A stretch of 64,000 nt of DNA from Candidatus Thalassarchaeum sp. (GTDB taxonomy: Archaea; Thermoplasmatota; Poseidoniia; Poseidoniales; Thalassarchaeaceae), in the NCBI GenBank assembly GCA_022449345.1, contig JAKURL010000009.1, positions 1 through 64,000 of the forward strand, given 5' to 3'. Positions 29,205-38,690 of this stretch are shown piece by piece. The notes below the pieces were generated by a model that made no database searches, was not told where the DNA came from, and was given only the letters and a program-made list of their open reading frames with translations. How positions within the stretch are numbered: position 1 is the stretch's first letter; each line of letters begins with the position of its first letter. Both the position numbers and the translations under genes were made by a program.

Positions 29205-30175
29205 GGGATCCCTGAATTCATCCATTCTTCAATTAGAGGTTCATCAGCAGGTAGCCACTTTACCGAATTTAGAGAAGATTGGTCTAACCAACTAACCATA
29301 TCGTGTTCCTTAGCAACAACAGTTTGGGGGTCAACTTTACCACAATCCCAAATGTCTAGAGAGACAAATCGATCCTCGTATTCATGATTTATAGAAGCTA
29401 CAATTCGCTTGGGATTAACCAAAATTCCCAATTCTTCGAAAATTTCCCTCCGTAACGCTTCCTCTGCGGATTCGCCGTCGTCTACCTTCCCACCTGGGAA
29501 TTCCCACCAGCCAGCCCAGACATCCTCGGGTGGTCTCCTGCATGCTAATATTCGTCCTTGGGAATTGAATAACAAAGCCCCTACGACCTCTAATTTAGGC
29601 TTGGCTGCCAAAGTTTGAATAACGCGAGAAACTACCTCAATTTGCCTGGATAGTAATACTTCTGTCTCTTGTGGTAAATGGATGAAAATTGCAGGAATTT
29701 TTTCAGATTCGGCATAAATCGAGTCTAGAGTCCGAAATATCGTTTCATTACAGACAAATTGACCAGCACTTTCACTCCAAACGACATCGTCTTCATGTTC
29801 AAATTCTTCGTCGAGAATATGCTTTGAAACTGTAGTTTCATACCTCGATGGACCTCTCTCAACAACAGCCTCTTCGACTATTCTACCAGAATTGTCGGCG
29901 GTTCTGAACTTAGATTGGTTATGAGCCCAGCGTTCAAGCGAAATTACCTTTCGGGATTCTGCTAGCCCCAACTGGATAATTGCGTCAAATTTCTCTCTGG
30001 ATTGGATTAATTCTGAAACCCTTCGTGATCCTGCTTCATCACAAGTCAACAATTCTGTTTGTAACGAAATTCCATCAATTCCTTGAGATTCTAAAGCCAT
30101 CATGACCGTGCTTGAAACATTCTCTTTGAGACCTCCGAATGGTGGGAATGAGGTTAGCAAAACCTTCGGGTGCAC
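29195..30175 (-). CDS. Fusion of pyrrolidone-carboxylate peptidase-like (C15) domain and Nudix hydrolase domain
   Basis: N-terminus VLLTSFPPFGGLKENVSS; ISLERWAHN, AGQFVCNETIF, AIFIHLP fit Glu/Cys/His of Pcp. C-terminus GALLFNSQGRILACRR...WWEFPGGKVDDGESAEEALRREIFEELGI is a Nudix box. GTG start assumed. Confidence 0.85.
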   Translation of the reverse strand: MHPKVLLTSFPPFGGLKENVSSTVMMALESQGIDGISLQTELLTCDEAGSRRVSELIQSREKFDAIIQLGLAESRKVISLERWAHNQSKFRTADNSGRIVEEAVVERGPSRYETTVSKHILDEEFEHEDDVVWSESAGQFVCNETIFRTLDSIYAESEKIPAIFIHLPQETEVLLSRQIEVVSRVIQTLAAKPKLEVVGALLFNSQGRILACRRPPEDVWAGWWEFPGGKVDDGESAEEALRREIFEELGILVNPKRIVASINHEYEDRFVSLDIWDCGKVDPQTVVAKEHDMVSWLDQSSLNSVKWLPADEPLIEEWMNSGIPQS

Positions 30176-30177
30176 AA

Positions 30178-30215
30178 ACCACGCAAGGGCTCTCTCTAGT
30201 TGTGCCTTGCGTGGT
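30178..30215. promoter_or_regulatory. Inverted repeat ACCACGCAAGG-N16-CCTTGCGTGGT between divergent genes
   Basis: Perfect 11-bp arms at 30178-30188 and 30205-30215. Confidence 0.55.
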
Positions 30216-30260
30216 CGGGGCGTCGTCAGATTCATTCACCACAGGCCCGACGAAGGGGCG

Positions 30261-30590
30261 ATGAGCGCGGATTACGTTGTTCAGGTCGTCGACGAGGACG
30301 AAGATGGTGCAGGCCCTCTAGGAGTCGTCAGAGTGATTTGGTACGAAATCAGTGGGGGCATCGGTCCTTGGGGTGCTCTAAGACCACTAATCGCCATCGC
30401 ATTGGCCATGATTCCATTCTTGTTCATAGGCCAGCATTTCAATAGGCAACATCGCAAAGCTGCTGGTTGGTTTGCAGTTCAATTCCCGCTTATTCTAACT
30501 GTAGTTTTGTGGCCGGTACTCTACATTTGGTCGATAGGTGATGCATGGTGGGTTTCAAGCGGGATAGTCGCGCGCGCTGAATCCGGATAG
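30261..30590 (+). CDS. Small membrane protein
   Basis: MSADYVVQVVDEDEDGAGPLGVVRVIWYEISGG...; two predicted TM segments. Confidence 0.65.
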   Translation: MSADYVVQVVDEDEDGAGPLGVVRVIWYEISGGIGPWGALRPLIAIALAMIPFLFIGQHFNRQHRKAAGWFAVQFPLILTVVLWPVLYIWSIGDAWWVSSGIVARAESG

Positions 30591-30598
30591 GTGGGCGC

Positions 30599-31414
30599 AT
30601 GTCAGGTGTGATAGTCAATATCGCAGGATATCGCTTCGTTGAACTACCGGACCGAGATAATCTTCGGGTGCCCTTCAAATCCGCTTGTGACGAAGCGGGA
30701 CTGTTAGGAACAATTCTGTTAAGTTATGAGGGAATCAACTTCTTCCTTTCCGGCAATCAGTCAGCAATAGACCAATTTCTACAATTCCTTGAGAGAGACG
30801 AAAGATTCCTCGACATGCCACTGAAGGTATCCTATAGCGAAAGAATGTCGTTTAGGAGGATGAATGTTAGATTGAAGAAAGAAATAATCTCTCTTGGCCT
30901 AGATTCAATACGCCCAGTTGAAATGACTGGTGAGACGATTACCCCTACTGAATTCAAAACTTGGTTAGACGAGGGGCGGGAGATTGTTGTTCTAGATACT
31001 AGGAATGATTACGAGGTCAGATTGGGCACCTTTGAGAAAGCCATCGACCTCAATTTATCCACATTCAGAGGGTTTCCTGATGCCGTTGGAGGCTCAGATA
31101 TTGACAAAAATCTGACAGTAGTGATGTTTTGTACGGGAGGTATTCGATGCGAGAAGGCAAGTGCTGTGATGATGCAGCAAGGCTGGTCCGATGTCAGACA
31201 ACTGGAAGGTGGAATCCTTGGGTACTTCGAAGACGTTGGAGGAGCCCATTGGAATGGTGATTGCTTCGTTTTCGATAGTAGAGTTGCACTCGACCCAGCC
31301 TTAGAAGAGACTACAACTGAGATGTGTTGGGCTTGTAGAGAGCCACTGACCGAAGAAGAGATGGAAAGTGAGCAATATGTTGTTGCGAAGTCCTGCCCTC
31401 ACTGTATTGAATGA
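30599..31414 (+). CDS. trhO: TrhO/UPF0176 rhodanese-related tRNA uridine hydroxylase
   Basis: Rhodanese loop VVMFCTGGIRCEKASAVM; YEGINFFLSGN; C-terminal CWACR...CPHC. Confidence 0.88.
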   Translation: MSGVIVNIAGYRFVELPDRDNLRVPFKSACDEAGLLGTILLSYEGINFFLSGNQSAIDQFLQFLERDERFLDMPLKVSYSERMSFRRMNVRLKKEIISLGLDSIRPVEMTGETITPTEFKTWLDEGREIVVLDTRNDYEVRLGTFEKAIDLNLSTFRGFPDAVGGSDIDKNLTVVMFCTGGIRCEKASAVMMQQGWSDVRQLEGGILGYFEDVGGAHWNGDCFVFDSRVALDPALEETTTEMCWACREPLTEEEMESEQYVVAKSCPHCIE

Positions 31415-31416
31415 TG

Positions 31417-31893
31417 TTAGAACCCATCGGGTAGTTCCATTGGACTGAACAGATGGCCGGGGCTTGTAGCATTGGCAATCTGAACTCTCAATCGCATCTC
31501 CCAATCTCTAAGCAAGGTTAGCGTCGAGGAAAATGGTATCTCTGCACCATTGATGATGACTCTCAACATTGTATCGAGAATGTCCATCCTTTCTTCGTCA
31601 AGTGTCCCTAGTAGTTTGTCGAGAGGAAAGGAATCAATTGTTGACGCACTCAATTCTGATTCAATTTCCCAAGGCTGGGCAATATTCTCTGGGATTATCT
31701 CACCACTCTCCAAAGCAGCCTTTTCCAGTGATTCTAGCAATAGACGAATGTATTTCGAAACCACCAATGAAACCTCGATTACGGGCAAACTGTATTGCTT
31801 GACGAAATTGACCATGTTTTCTTGCAGGAATAGCAATCTTTCCTCAACCGGAGCATCTGCCCCTGGTATCTTGGCATTCTCGTCCACGGTCAT
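31417..31893 (-). CDS. Hypothetical protein (158 aa)
   Basis: ORF between convergent trhO and the giant 31936 gene; soluble, helical sequence. Confidence 0.55.
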   Translation of the reverse strand: MTVDENAKIPGADAPVEERLLFLQENMVNFVKQYSLPVIEVSLVVSKYIRLLLESLEKAALESGEIIPENIAQPWEIESELSASTIDSFPLDKLLGTLDEERMDILDTMLRVIINGAEIPFSSTLTLLRDWEMRLRVQIANATSPGHLFSPMELPDGF

Positions 31894-31935
31894 TCCTCGT
31901 GAGACTTACTGATGAAGCAACCGAATCGGCCGTCC

Positions 31936-34900
31936 TCAATCTGTTGTTCGGTCGTCGTATCGAATCGGGGAGCCAGAGTTGCCGCGAACTCCATCCAACA
32001 TATCATCCTCGATTTCGAAGTAATCATTGGCCCAATCACCATCTGTGTCCCAATTTGTGGGGTCGGTTCCATCGGCTATTTGGTCTCCATCTATATCTAT
32101 CACCCACCATCCCCAGACATACTCACCTAGGCCGGTGTTTGGGTAATGATAGCGATCACCAGCAAAGCGTTGGTACCCGTCTGCCCAGGCACCGTTGACG
32201 AGAATCTCGTCGTCAGATTCGTCTAGAAGTTGGTAATCAACGTCGTTGTCTTCGACGATGTAGGCATAGAGTAAATCGTTGTTATTGACTTTGTACATTC
32301 TCATGTAATTGCTTTGCAATGCAGCAGCGCCACCACAGATTCCAAGCAGCGATTCCCTTAGCTGCCACCACTCCTCGACAATATTCCCTGAACAATCATA
32401 GAGGTTGGCCTGTCTGACCAATGTGGGGGAAGAAAGGGTTGCATTTACTACTCCATAATACTCTTGGAAATTATTGTAAGGAATATATACACAATTTCCT
32501 CCCGTACAATCCCAACCACCATCATTGTCTGCGTCTTGCCCCGCATCGTTGGGATCGGTCGCATCGTGTGTGAACCAAGTCCAATCGAGATCTGGTCGGG
32601 CAATGGCACCCCCATTGACCGTAACCGGTTTGAGAACGTTCGGAGTCACTTGATACCAAACAACTGAGATTTCTAGGTAAGATGACCAATTATCGTTGGT
32701 TTCGTTCCAACCTCGATAATACTCGTAGAAGTCCGGCATCATGTCTCCGTCGGTATCGTTATCAAGTGGGTTGGTGCCATATTTGAACACCTCACGACCA
32801 TCTGATAGGTTGAGGTTCTGAACATAATCAATGACAATGCCACCGCTGAACACAGGCTCCATTACCTTTGAATCATCATCACTATCCAATTCTAATGGAT
32901 GAGTTCCGTTGTTGTATTCCATAAGGTTGGTGAAGTATAACTCTGTGTTGGAAGGAAGAATTTGTTCATTCGCCGGAGCCGATGTGAATTCTCTATTTTC
33001 CCAGCTACCTTGTTCCGCCGGAATATCGAATATTGTGCGATCGTACCAACCATCAGCATCTGGGTCATAATTAATGTCCAAAGGATTTAGTGGATTGAGA
33101 GACCAACGATAGTCGTTAACCGGTAACCATTCACCGTAGATTGAGTAGCAGAATTCCCAGCCATCTGGTAAACCATCACTGTCTGAATCCGAATGGGTTG
33201 GGTCGGAAACTCCTGCTAGACTGAAATTGAAATTATCTGAATCTATGGCATTAATCAGCCCAGCCCTATCGCTAGAATCTATGTCCTTGGTTGAAAACAG
33301 AATCCAAAGTTGATCTGCTGCAGCCTGTTCAGACATACCCCTCTCCTGTATGTATGCCGTGATGGTATCTTGACCGTAGGAAACTAAGCCTGTACCATTT
33401 GGAATTGTGTCAATTGCAGAGCGTTTACCATATACACGAGCATCGTATTCGGCGAGGTTATCGTATGATTCAGAATCGGAGATATATCCATCTCCATTAC
33501 AATCGAATGAGTCCTCATCACTATCCTCGTGAACATCTGTGTCAGTTAGTGGATTCATCGTCCAAATGTTATCCTCCAAATCCCATTCTGTGAACCAATA
33601 CTCGTATCCGTCACTCATGCCGTCACGATCGGTATCGTCGGAATTTGGATCAGTTATTCCTAGGAGGGCTAGTAGAAGGGGTTTGGCAGGCTCTCCATTT
33701 TGCCATTCGTCAAATTGGTCTAGTGCGATCTCTGCTCTGCCTTCCTTATTGAAAAGAATTCGATATACACGATTAACAGCTTCATCTGGATCTAAAGATT
33801 CGGCCTCTTCCCATAATCGAGGTGCATCTGGAGGAGAAAGGCCTCCATTCTGGGGGTTTTTGTTGGTTAGGTTTAGTTCCACTAAGTCTGTTATACCATC
33901 ACGATCGGAATCATAGTTTCCGTCACCTGCAATTAACGGATTGAGTGTCCAAGTCTCATCGGTTGAATTCCATCTCGTGAACATCAGTTCAATTCCATCG
34001 AGCAAGCCGTCCCCATCTGTATCCGGTTCATTGGGGTCGGCGGTAAATCCTGAACGTTGTATGTCTTCGTCGGTAACGAAAGTACCGAAGGATAGTGTCG
34101 ATTCAGCAGACAGCCAAGGGGTCGCCAATAACTCTCCTCCGACATGTAGAAGATAGAATTGTGGCACAGTGGTAAGATCGTTGATTTCACTCAAATCACC
34201 GTCGATAACATTGTACTCCTCCCAGTTATTCATCCCATCTCCATCTGGGTCGCCAACCTGGTCGCCTTCATCTACAGGATTGAGTGTCCAAGACTCATCG
34301 TACAAACTCCAGCGTGCATGGAAGAATTCCCAGCCGTCTGGGATTCCATCTCTATCGGAATCCGAATCCAGTGGGTTGGCCGCACCCACATCCTCGCTTG
34401 TTGTACCGTTGATTAGGCTGCGATATGCTGTACTAGTGTGAGCACCGAAAGAATCGCCAGCAAAACCCAGCCAAGACTCGTGGGCTAGCAAGGTAGTGAA
34501 GTTCTCGGGGAAACTTAAGCCAGAATCGGTTGTATCTGAATATAGGATTTGGTCCTTTAGATGGTATTCAAGCCAATTAACTAGACTTTCATTTAGATCT
34601 AAGATTCCATCGTGGTTGACATCAAAGCCATCATCATCTGGGTTGTTTAGAGCGTCTGAACCATTTAGTGGATTAATTCCACGATTATTTCTACCCCATG
34701 TACATTGGTAGCGTGCTTCCCATCCATCTGGTAAGGAATCGCCATCGGAATCGGGATTATTTGGGTCAGTCTTGGCCCAATTCTCTGCAGCACTGGCATT
34801 CTCTCCGTGGGTGGGTAGTCCCTCGATTAACACGGTTTCCAGCAAGTTTCCCCACATGTATTCACAGAGATTCTCCAGACCATCGCCGTCAGCATCCATG

Positions 34901-37689
34901 GTTGCATCGGACGGATCTCGAGGGTCTAATGTCCAAAGATTGCCACCGGTGTAGACATCTCCTATCCAGCGACGATGCTCAATCTCCCAACCATCGGGCA
35001 TTCCATCTCCATCGCTATCTTGACTTGTCGGGTCAGTAGGGCCGTCAGTTCCACCTCCAGCCCCAGAGTTCAACCAACCAGAAAGATGAACATCGAGAGC
35101 AGCCTCTCCATCTTCTTCATCACAGACATATTCCTCATTTAGATAATGGCAGGAAAAATCTGTAGAGTCTGCAAACCAACCCCAATATTCCTCCCCATCA
35201 GTTAAACCGTCACCATCTGTGTCTATGTTTCTTGGATCAGTGCCATTAAATCCACCTTCACTTGTATTGATAAATCTGTACTCATCAAGGTTAGACCATT
35301 CACGGTTGAAACTGATTCCATTAACATCGAAGTATACGCCGTCAGCATCTTCATCCCTATCTCGGTCGTATGGGTCAGTGGGATCAAGTCCGTAGGCAAA
35401 TTCCCAACCGTCGGGCATTCCATCAAGGTCCGAATCGATAGATTGAGGATTGATTGGCATGATGTTCATGTATTCGCCAGGAGAAACTCCTGCGAATAAA
35501 TACTGATTACCATCGTGAATGGAAGTTGTTAGTGATGTAACTAGGCCAGGCATTCTAGTTTGGTTTTCAAATATCCCCAGAACGCCCTGCGAGCCACCCT
35601 CAAGAGCCCAAGTTCCATCTCTTGAACCTATCAAGATTTGATCGTCGATTGCAAGAATTGAGCGGACGTCGTTGGCACCTTCCTCCCAACGCTCTAAGTT
35701 GAACATTCGATCGGTGTTGAATGCCTGTTTAGGTAGGCCGACAAACAGTTCTAAATCAATCAGATGGACCCCCCCGGGTGTGCCTAACCAGACTCCAGTT
35801 ACCTCTTCTAAGGAGCCATCCGTGGCTAATGGCCCAGCTAACTCCATGACGTTTACGACTGCTGACTTGGATTGATTGAGAAGGTCCGCGAATTGGACAT
35901 ATTCCTCTGCGTTTTCAGTTGTGTAAATCCAGAACGGTTGGCCAATCGAAGGCGTGCCATCTGTGGTATCCCAGCGAATCATTCCACGGTCGGTCCCAAC
36001 AATCATCATCGGACCTCTACCTGCCATCGGAACGTGGATTACTTCTGTGAATGAAGCGTCCACTTCGTCTAACATTTCAGTAAGGGTTTCTATAGCGATG
36101 GCTTCTGTAAAATCAGGATTACCAGTGCCAGAGGATGGTTCGGAAATTGTAATTCTCCATGCCTTTGAACCGTGCCCTAGTAAAATCAGATCTAAATCTC
36201 CACTGCCGGTTTGTAGCGGTTTCATAACTTGAATGGAGCCGAGGTCTGATTCGGTTAATGTTTGCATTTGTGGTAAGCCATTCTCAAGTATCAAAGAATG
36301 AATGCCATGATTGGTTCCGAGAATTAGGTAATCCTCAGAAGCGGGATTCCAACGCATCATGGTAAACATCTCCATTCCTGTAGGTAAATCAAAAGTCATT
36401 GAAATGCCACCAAATGGATCGATCGCTGTGATTCCATATGCAGACCCTATCAACAGGCGATCTCGTGCGTTGTCAGATAGAACAGTGTGTACTCTTCCAT
36501 CTACTAACATGGGATTGGTTCCTTGGTCGAATAGCATAACCTCATCGGATTCTCCAGTTAACATGAGGCCCCTTAAACCAGGGCGAACCCAATTACCGCT
36601 GTCGATGTGAATCAAGTATTCCTCGTAATTGCTGAATGCCTCTCCCCAGCGAGCAGTTGCAATAGATGAATCGGGAATGATAAATCCGTCTCTATCAACA
36701 TCCCAGCCGTCCGAATCTGAGTCTAAGATAGCATCACTAGCATTTCTTGGATCAAGCCCATGATATGCTTCCCAACCGTCAGGAATTCCATCGCCAGGTA
36801 CAGCGAGACTGGTTGGAATTAACTCGCTCCAAGTATAGTGATCCGAGTCCATACGACGAGGATCACTTCCTAGCCATCCATCGTCACTAGTTGGCCTCTC
36901 AACCTCATCTTGACAGGCTTCGGGATGTAGATTAGGCATTTTTCCTGAACACCACAAACCATCCCTTTCAGTAACCCAATCCGCTGGTGCCCCAAACCAA
37001 TATTCTTCGGAATTGGTGTATCTTTCGTCGAGGTCGATTTCTCCGTCACGGTTTACATCGAAACCGTCCCCACAACCCCATTCACTAGCCTGTTCTATAC
37101 ACAAATCAGCATCTTCCAAGGCGTCTGAATCATCCAATGGATCGAAGTAAAGACAGTGCCATTCGCTAGTTGCTTGATTTTGGTAACCTGCTCCACCTTC
37201 GGTGCACATGTAAATTTCATATCCATCTGGAAGGCCGTCGCCATCGGTATCTGATTCCCTAGGGTCAAGATACTCTCTAAATCCCGAATCGGTTTCATCC
37301 GGCGATTTGCCAGTTAAGGAGAGACGCTCTGTAAAGCAAGTGTCTAAAGTCCACGGCCAACAATATTCCAACAAAGCACTGGCTCCATCTCGATCAAAGT
37401 CGGTGACGTTATCCGAACCATTCATCGGATCTAAACCATTAACAACGATTACACCAAATGGGGTGTCGATATTTCTTGCCTCACCAAATATTACTTCGTG
37501 AATGTCTGGGATTAAATCCTCATCTTGATCCACAGCCATTGGTCCTGAACCGGGTAAATCAGGAGGGTCAACAGATGATACTGGTGCTTGAGGCCTTGTT
37601 TGGGAGACGAAGACTAGGCTGCTCAGAATCAACAAGGTAACGAAGAACGCAGTCTGCTTACGTCGCATGGTATGACCTCTTGTGGACAT
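31936..37689 (-). CDS. Giant secreted protein with ~10 TSP3-like Ca-binding DxDxDGxxDGWE repeats
   Basis: Signal MRRKQTAFFVTLLILSSLVFVSQ; recurrent D.D.DG.PDGWE....W.LNP....D blocks. ORF extends to 37740; start at 37689 or 37668 likely. Confidence 0.85.
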   Translation of the reverse strand: MSTRGHTMRRKQTAFFVTLLILSSLVFVSQTRPQAPVSSVDPPDLPGSGPMAVDQDEDLIPDIHEVIFGEARNIDTPFGVIVVNGLDPMNGSDNVTDFDRDGASALLEYCWPWTLDTCFTERLSLTGKSPDETDSGFREYLDPRESDTDGDGLPDGYEIYMCTEGGAGYQNQATSEWHCLYFDPLDDSDALEDADLCIEQASEWGCGDGFDVNRDGEIDLDERYTNSEEYWFGAPADWVTERDGLWCSGKMPNLHPEACQDEVERPTSDDGWLGSDPRRMDSDHYTWSELIPTSLAVPGDGIPDGWEAYHGLDPRNASDAILDSDSDGWDVDRDGFIIPDSSIATARWGEAFSNYEEYLIHIDSGNWVRPGLRGLMLTGESDEVMLFDQGTNPMLVDGRVHTVLSDNARDRLLIGSAYGITAIDPFGGISMTFDLPTGMEMFTMMRWNPASEDYLILGTNHGIHSLILENGLPQMQTLTESDLGSIQVMKPLQTGSGDLDLILLGHGSKAWRITISEPSSGTGNPDFTEAIAIETLTEMLDEVDASFTEVIHVPMAGRGPMMIVGTDRGMIRWDTTDGTPSIGQPFWIYTTENAEEYVQFADLLNQSKSAVVNVMELAGPLATDGSLEEVTGVWLGTPGGVHLIDLELFVGLPKQAFNTDRMFNLERWEEGANDVRSILAIDDQILIGSRDGTWALEGGSQGVLGIFENQTRMPGLVTSLTTSIHDGNQYLFAGVSPGEYMNIMPINPQSIDSDLDGMPDGWEFAYGLDPTDPYDRDRDEDADGVYFDVNGISFNREWSNLDEYRFINTSEGGFNGTDPRNIDTDGDGLTDGEEYWGWFADSTDFSCHYLNEEYVCDEEDGEAALDVHLSGWLNSGAGGGTDGPTDPTSQDSDGDGMPDGWEIEHRRWIGDVYTGGNLWTLDPRDPSDATMDADGDGLENLCEYMWGNLLETVLIEGLPTHGENASAAENWAKTDPNNPDSDGDSLPDGWEARYQCTWGRNNRGINPLNGSDALNNPDDDGFDVNHDGILDLNESLVNWLEYHLKDQILYSDTTDSGLSFPENFTTLLAHESWLGFAGDSFGAHTSTAYRSLINGTTSEDVGAANPLDSDSDRDGIPDGWEFFHARWSLYDESWTLNPVDEGDQVGDPDGDGMNNWEEYNVIDGDLSEINDLTTVPQFYLLHVGGELLATPWLSAESTLSFGTFVTDEDIQRSGFTADPNEPDTDGDGLLDGIELMFTRWNSTDETWTLNPLIAGDGNYDSDRDGITDLVELNLTNKNPQNGGLSPPDAPRLWEEAESLDPDEAVNRVYRILFNKEGRAEIALDQFDEWQNGEPAKPLLLALLGITDPNSDDTDRDGMSDGYEYWFTEWDLEDNIWTMNPLTDTDVHEDSDEDSFDCNGDGYISDSESYDNLAEYDARVYGKRSAIDTIPNGTGLVSYGQDTITAYIQERGMSEQAAADQLWILFSTKDIDSSDRAGLINAIDSDNFNFSLAGVSDPTHSDSDSDGLPDGWEFCYSIYGEWLPVNDYRWSLNPLNPLDINYDPDADGWYDRTIFDIPAEQGSWENREFTSAPANEQILPSNTELYFTNLMEYNNGTHPLELDSDDDSKVMEPVFSGGIVIDYVQNLNLSDGREVFKYGTNPLDNDTDGDMMPDFYEYYRGWNETNDNWSSYLEISVVWYQVTPNVLKPVTVNGGAIARPDLDWTWFTHDATDPNDAGQDADNDGGWDCTGGNCVYIPYNNFQEYYGVVNATLSSPTLVRQANLYDCSGNIVEEWWQLRESLLGICGGAAALQSNYMRMYKVNNNDLLYAYIVEDNDVDYQLLDESDDEILVNGAWADGYQRFAGDRYHYPNTGLGEYVWGWWVIDIDGDQIADGTDPTNWDTDGDWANDYFEIEDDMLDGVRGNSGSPIRYDDRTTD

Positions 37690-37758
37690 TGTCAGCGCTC
37701 TTGTTTGACTTATGACGGTGATGGAGCGTCGTTCGGACACCCTAACGATGGTATTGGC

Positions 37759-37797
37759 CGACGGCTACGCCGTCGCACACGTGTGTGAGGAGCAAAA
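37759..37797 (-). repeat. Intergenic module B (read on minus): AAATTTTGCTCCTCACACACGTGTG + hairpin CGACGGC-GTA-GCCGTCG (37759-37775)
   Basis: Direct reading; also holds palindrome CACACGTGTG at 37776-37785. Confidence 0.75.
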
Positions 37798-37867
37798 TTT
37801 GCAGGTTATCTCCACCTAATTGGGGTTGCATTGAAGACCTGACCGTTCCGCCCTTGATACTGGTTCT

Positions 37868-38677
37868 ATGGGCTTGGAGATTACTCACCTAGGAAGCGGT
37901 AGTCGTGGAAATGCCACGCTACTCTCTACAGGTGAGACCAGAGTTGTTGTGGATTGTGGATTTTCACTAAAGCAAATGGAAGAACGATTAGTTTTGGCAG
38001 GTGTTGAGGCATCTTCAATAGATGCAATTATCGTAAGTCATCATCACTCTGATCATTCAAAATCTGCAGGTCGGGCTTCAAAAAAATGGGATGCAAGACT
38101 TTACGCCAATCTTGAGACCACTATGCGTTTGGGATTAGAGCCAATTTCGGATGTTAGAACCTTTGAAGGGTTGGAGAGATTGCATATTTCTAACGACTTG
38201 AGTCTACTACCTGTACCCGTACCTCACGATGATGCAGATAATGTAGCGATTATCGCCAGCAACGGGGACGGAAGGCGAGCCGCTATTGCAACAGATTTAG
38301 GAGAAGCAACAATTGAGTTGATGAAACATTTAGCAGGCTGTGAACATATCTCCATCGAGGCAAATTATGATCTAAACCGATTGATTTCTGGTCCATATCC
38401 ACCAGCTCTAAAGAAGCGAATTTCAGGTCGAGGTGGGCACCTTTCAAATGAGCAGACTGCTGACATATTGACTGAAATTCTGCATCCTAAATTGAGTAGC
38501 ATTGTACTCTGCCACCTTTCTGAGAAGAATAACGCACCCCACTTAGCAGAATCAGAGGTATTGCACCAAATCGGAGAGAAGTTCAATGGTGTTCTTTCGA
38601 TTTCAAATCAAGATGGGCCAGAGTTTTCCAATTGGCTTGGACAGGATGAACCAGAACCAATTAGTTCTAGCATTTGA
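37868..38677 (+). CDS. MBL-fold metallohydrolase (YycJ/WalJ-like)
   Basis: ITHLGSGSRGNATLLSTGETRVVVDCGFSLKQMEERL; IIVSHHHSDHSKSAG. Confidence 0.88.
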   Translation: MGLEITHLGSGSRGNATLLSTGETRVVVDCGFSLKQMEERLVLAGVEASSIDAIIVSHHHSDHSKSAGRASKKWDARLYANLETTMRLGLEPISDVRTFEGLERLHISNDLSLLPVPVPHDDADNVAIIASNGDGRRAAIATDLGEATIELMKHLAGCEHISIEANYDLNRLISGPYPPALKKRISGRGGHLSNEQTADILTEILHPKLSSIVLCHLSEKNNAPHLAESEVLHQIGEKFNGVLSISNQDGPEFSNWLGQDEPEPISSSI

Positions 38678-38690
38678 AAAGAGGAGGATT

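Noticed and set aside
31899-36610. Many plus-strand ORFs opposite the TSP3-repeat gene
   Set aside because: Shadow frames created by Asp-rich repeats on the opposite strand.
31936-37740. Repeated GATGG/CCATC-like DNA as a possible CRISPR or satellite
   Set aside because: Explained by codons of the DxDxDGxxDGWE protein repeat; spacing and sequence are irregular, with no conserved direct repeat.
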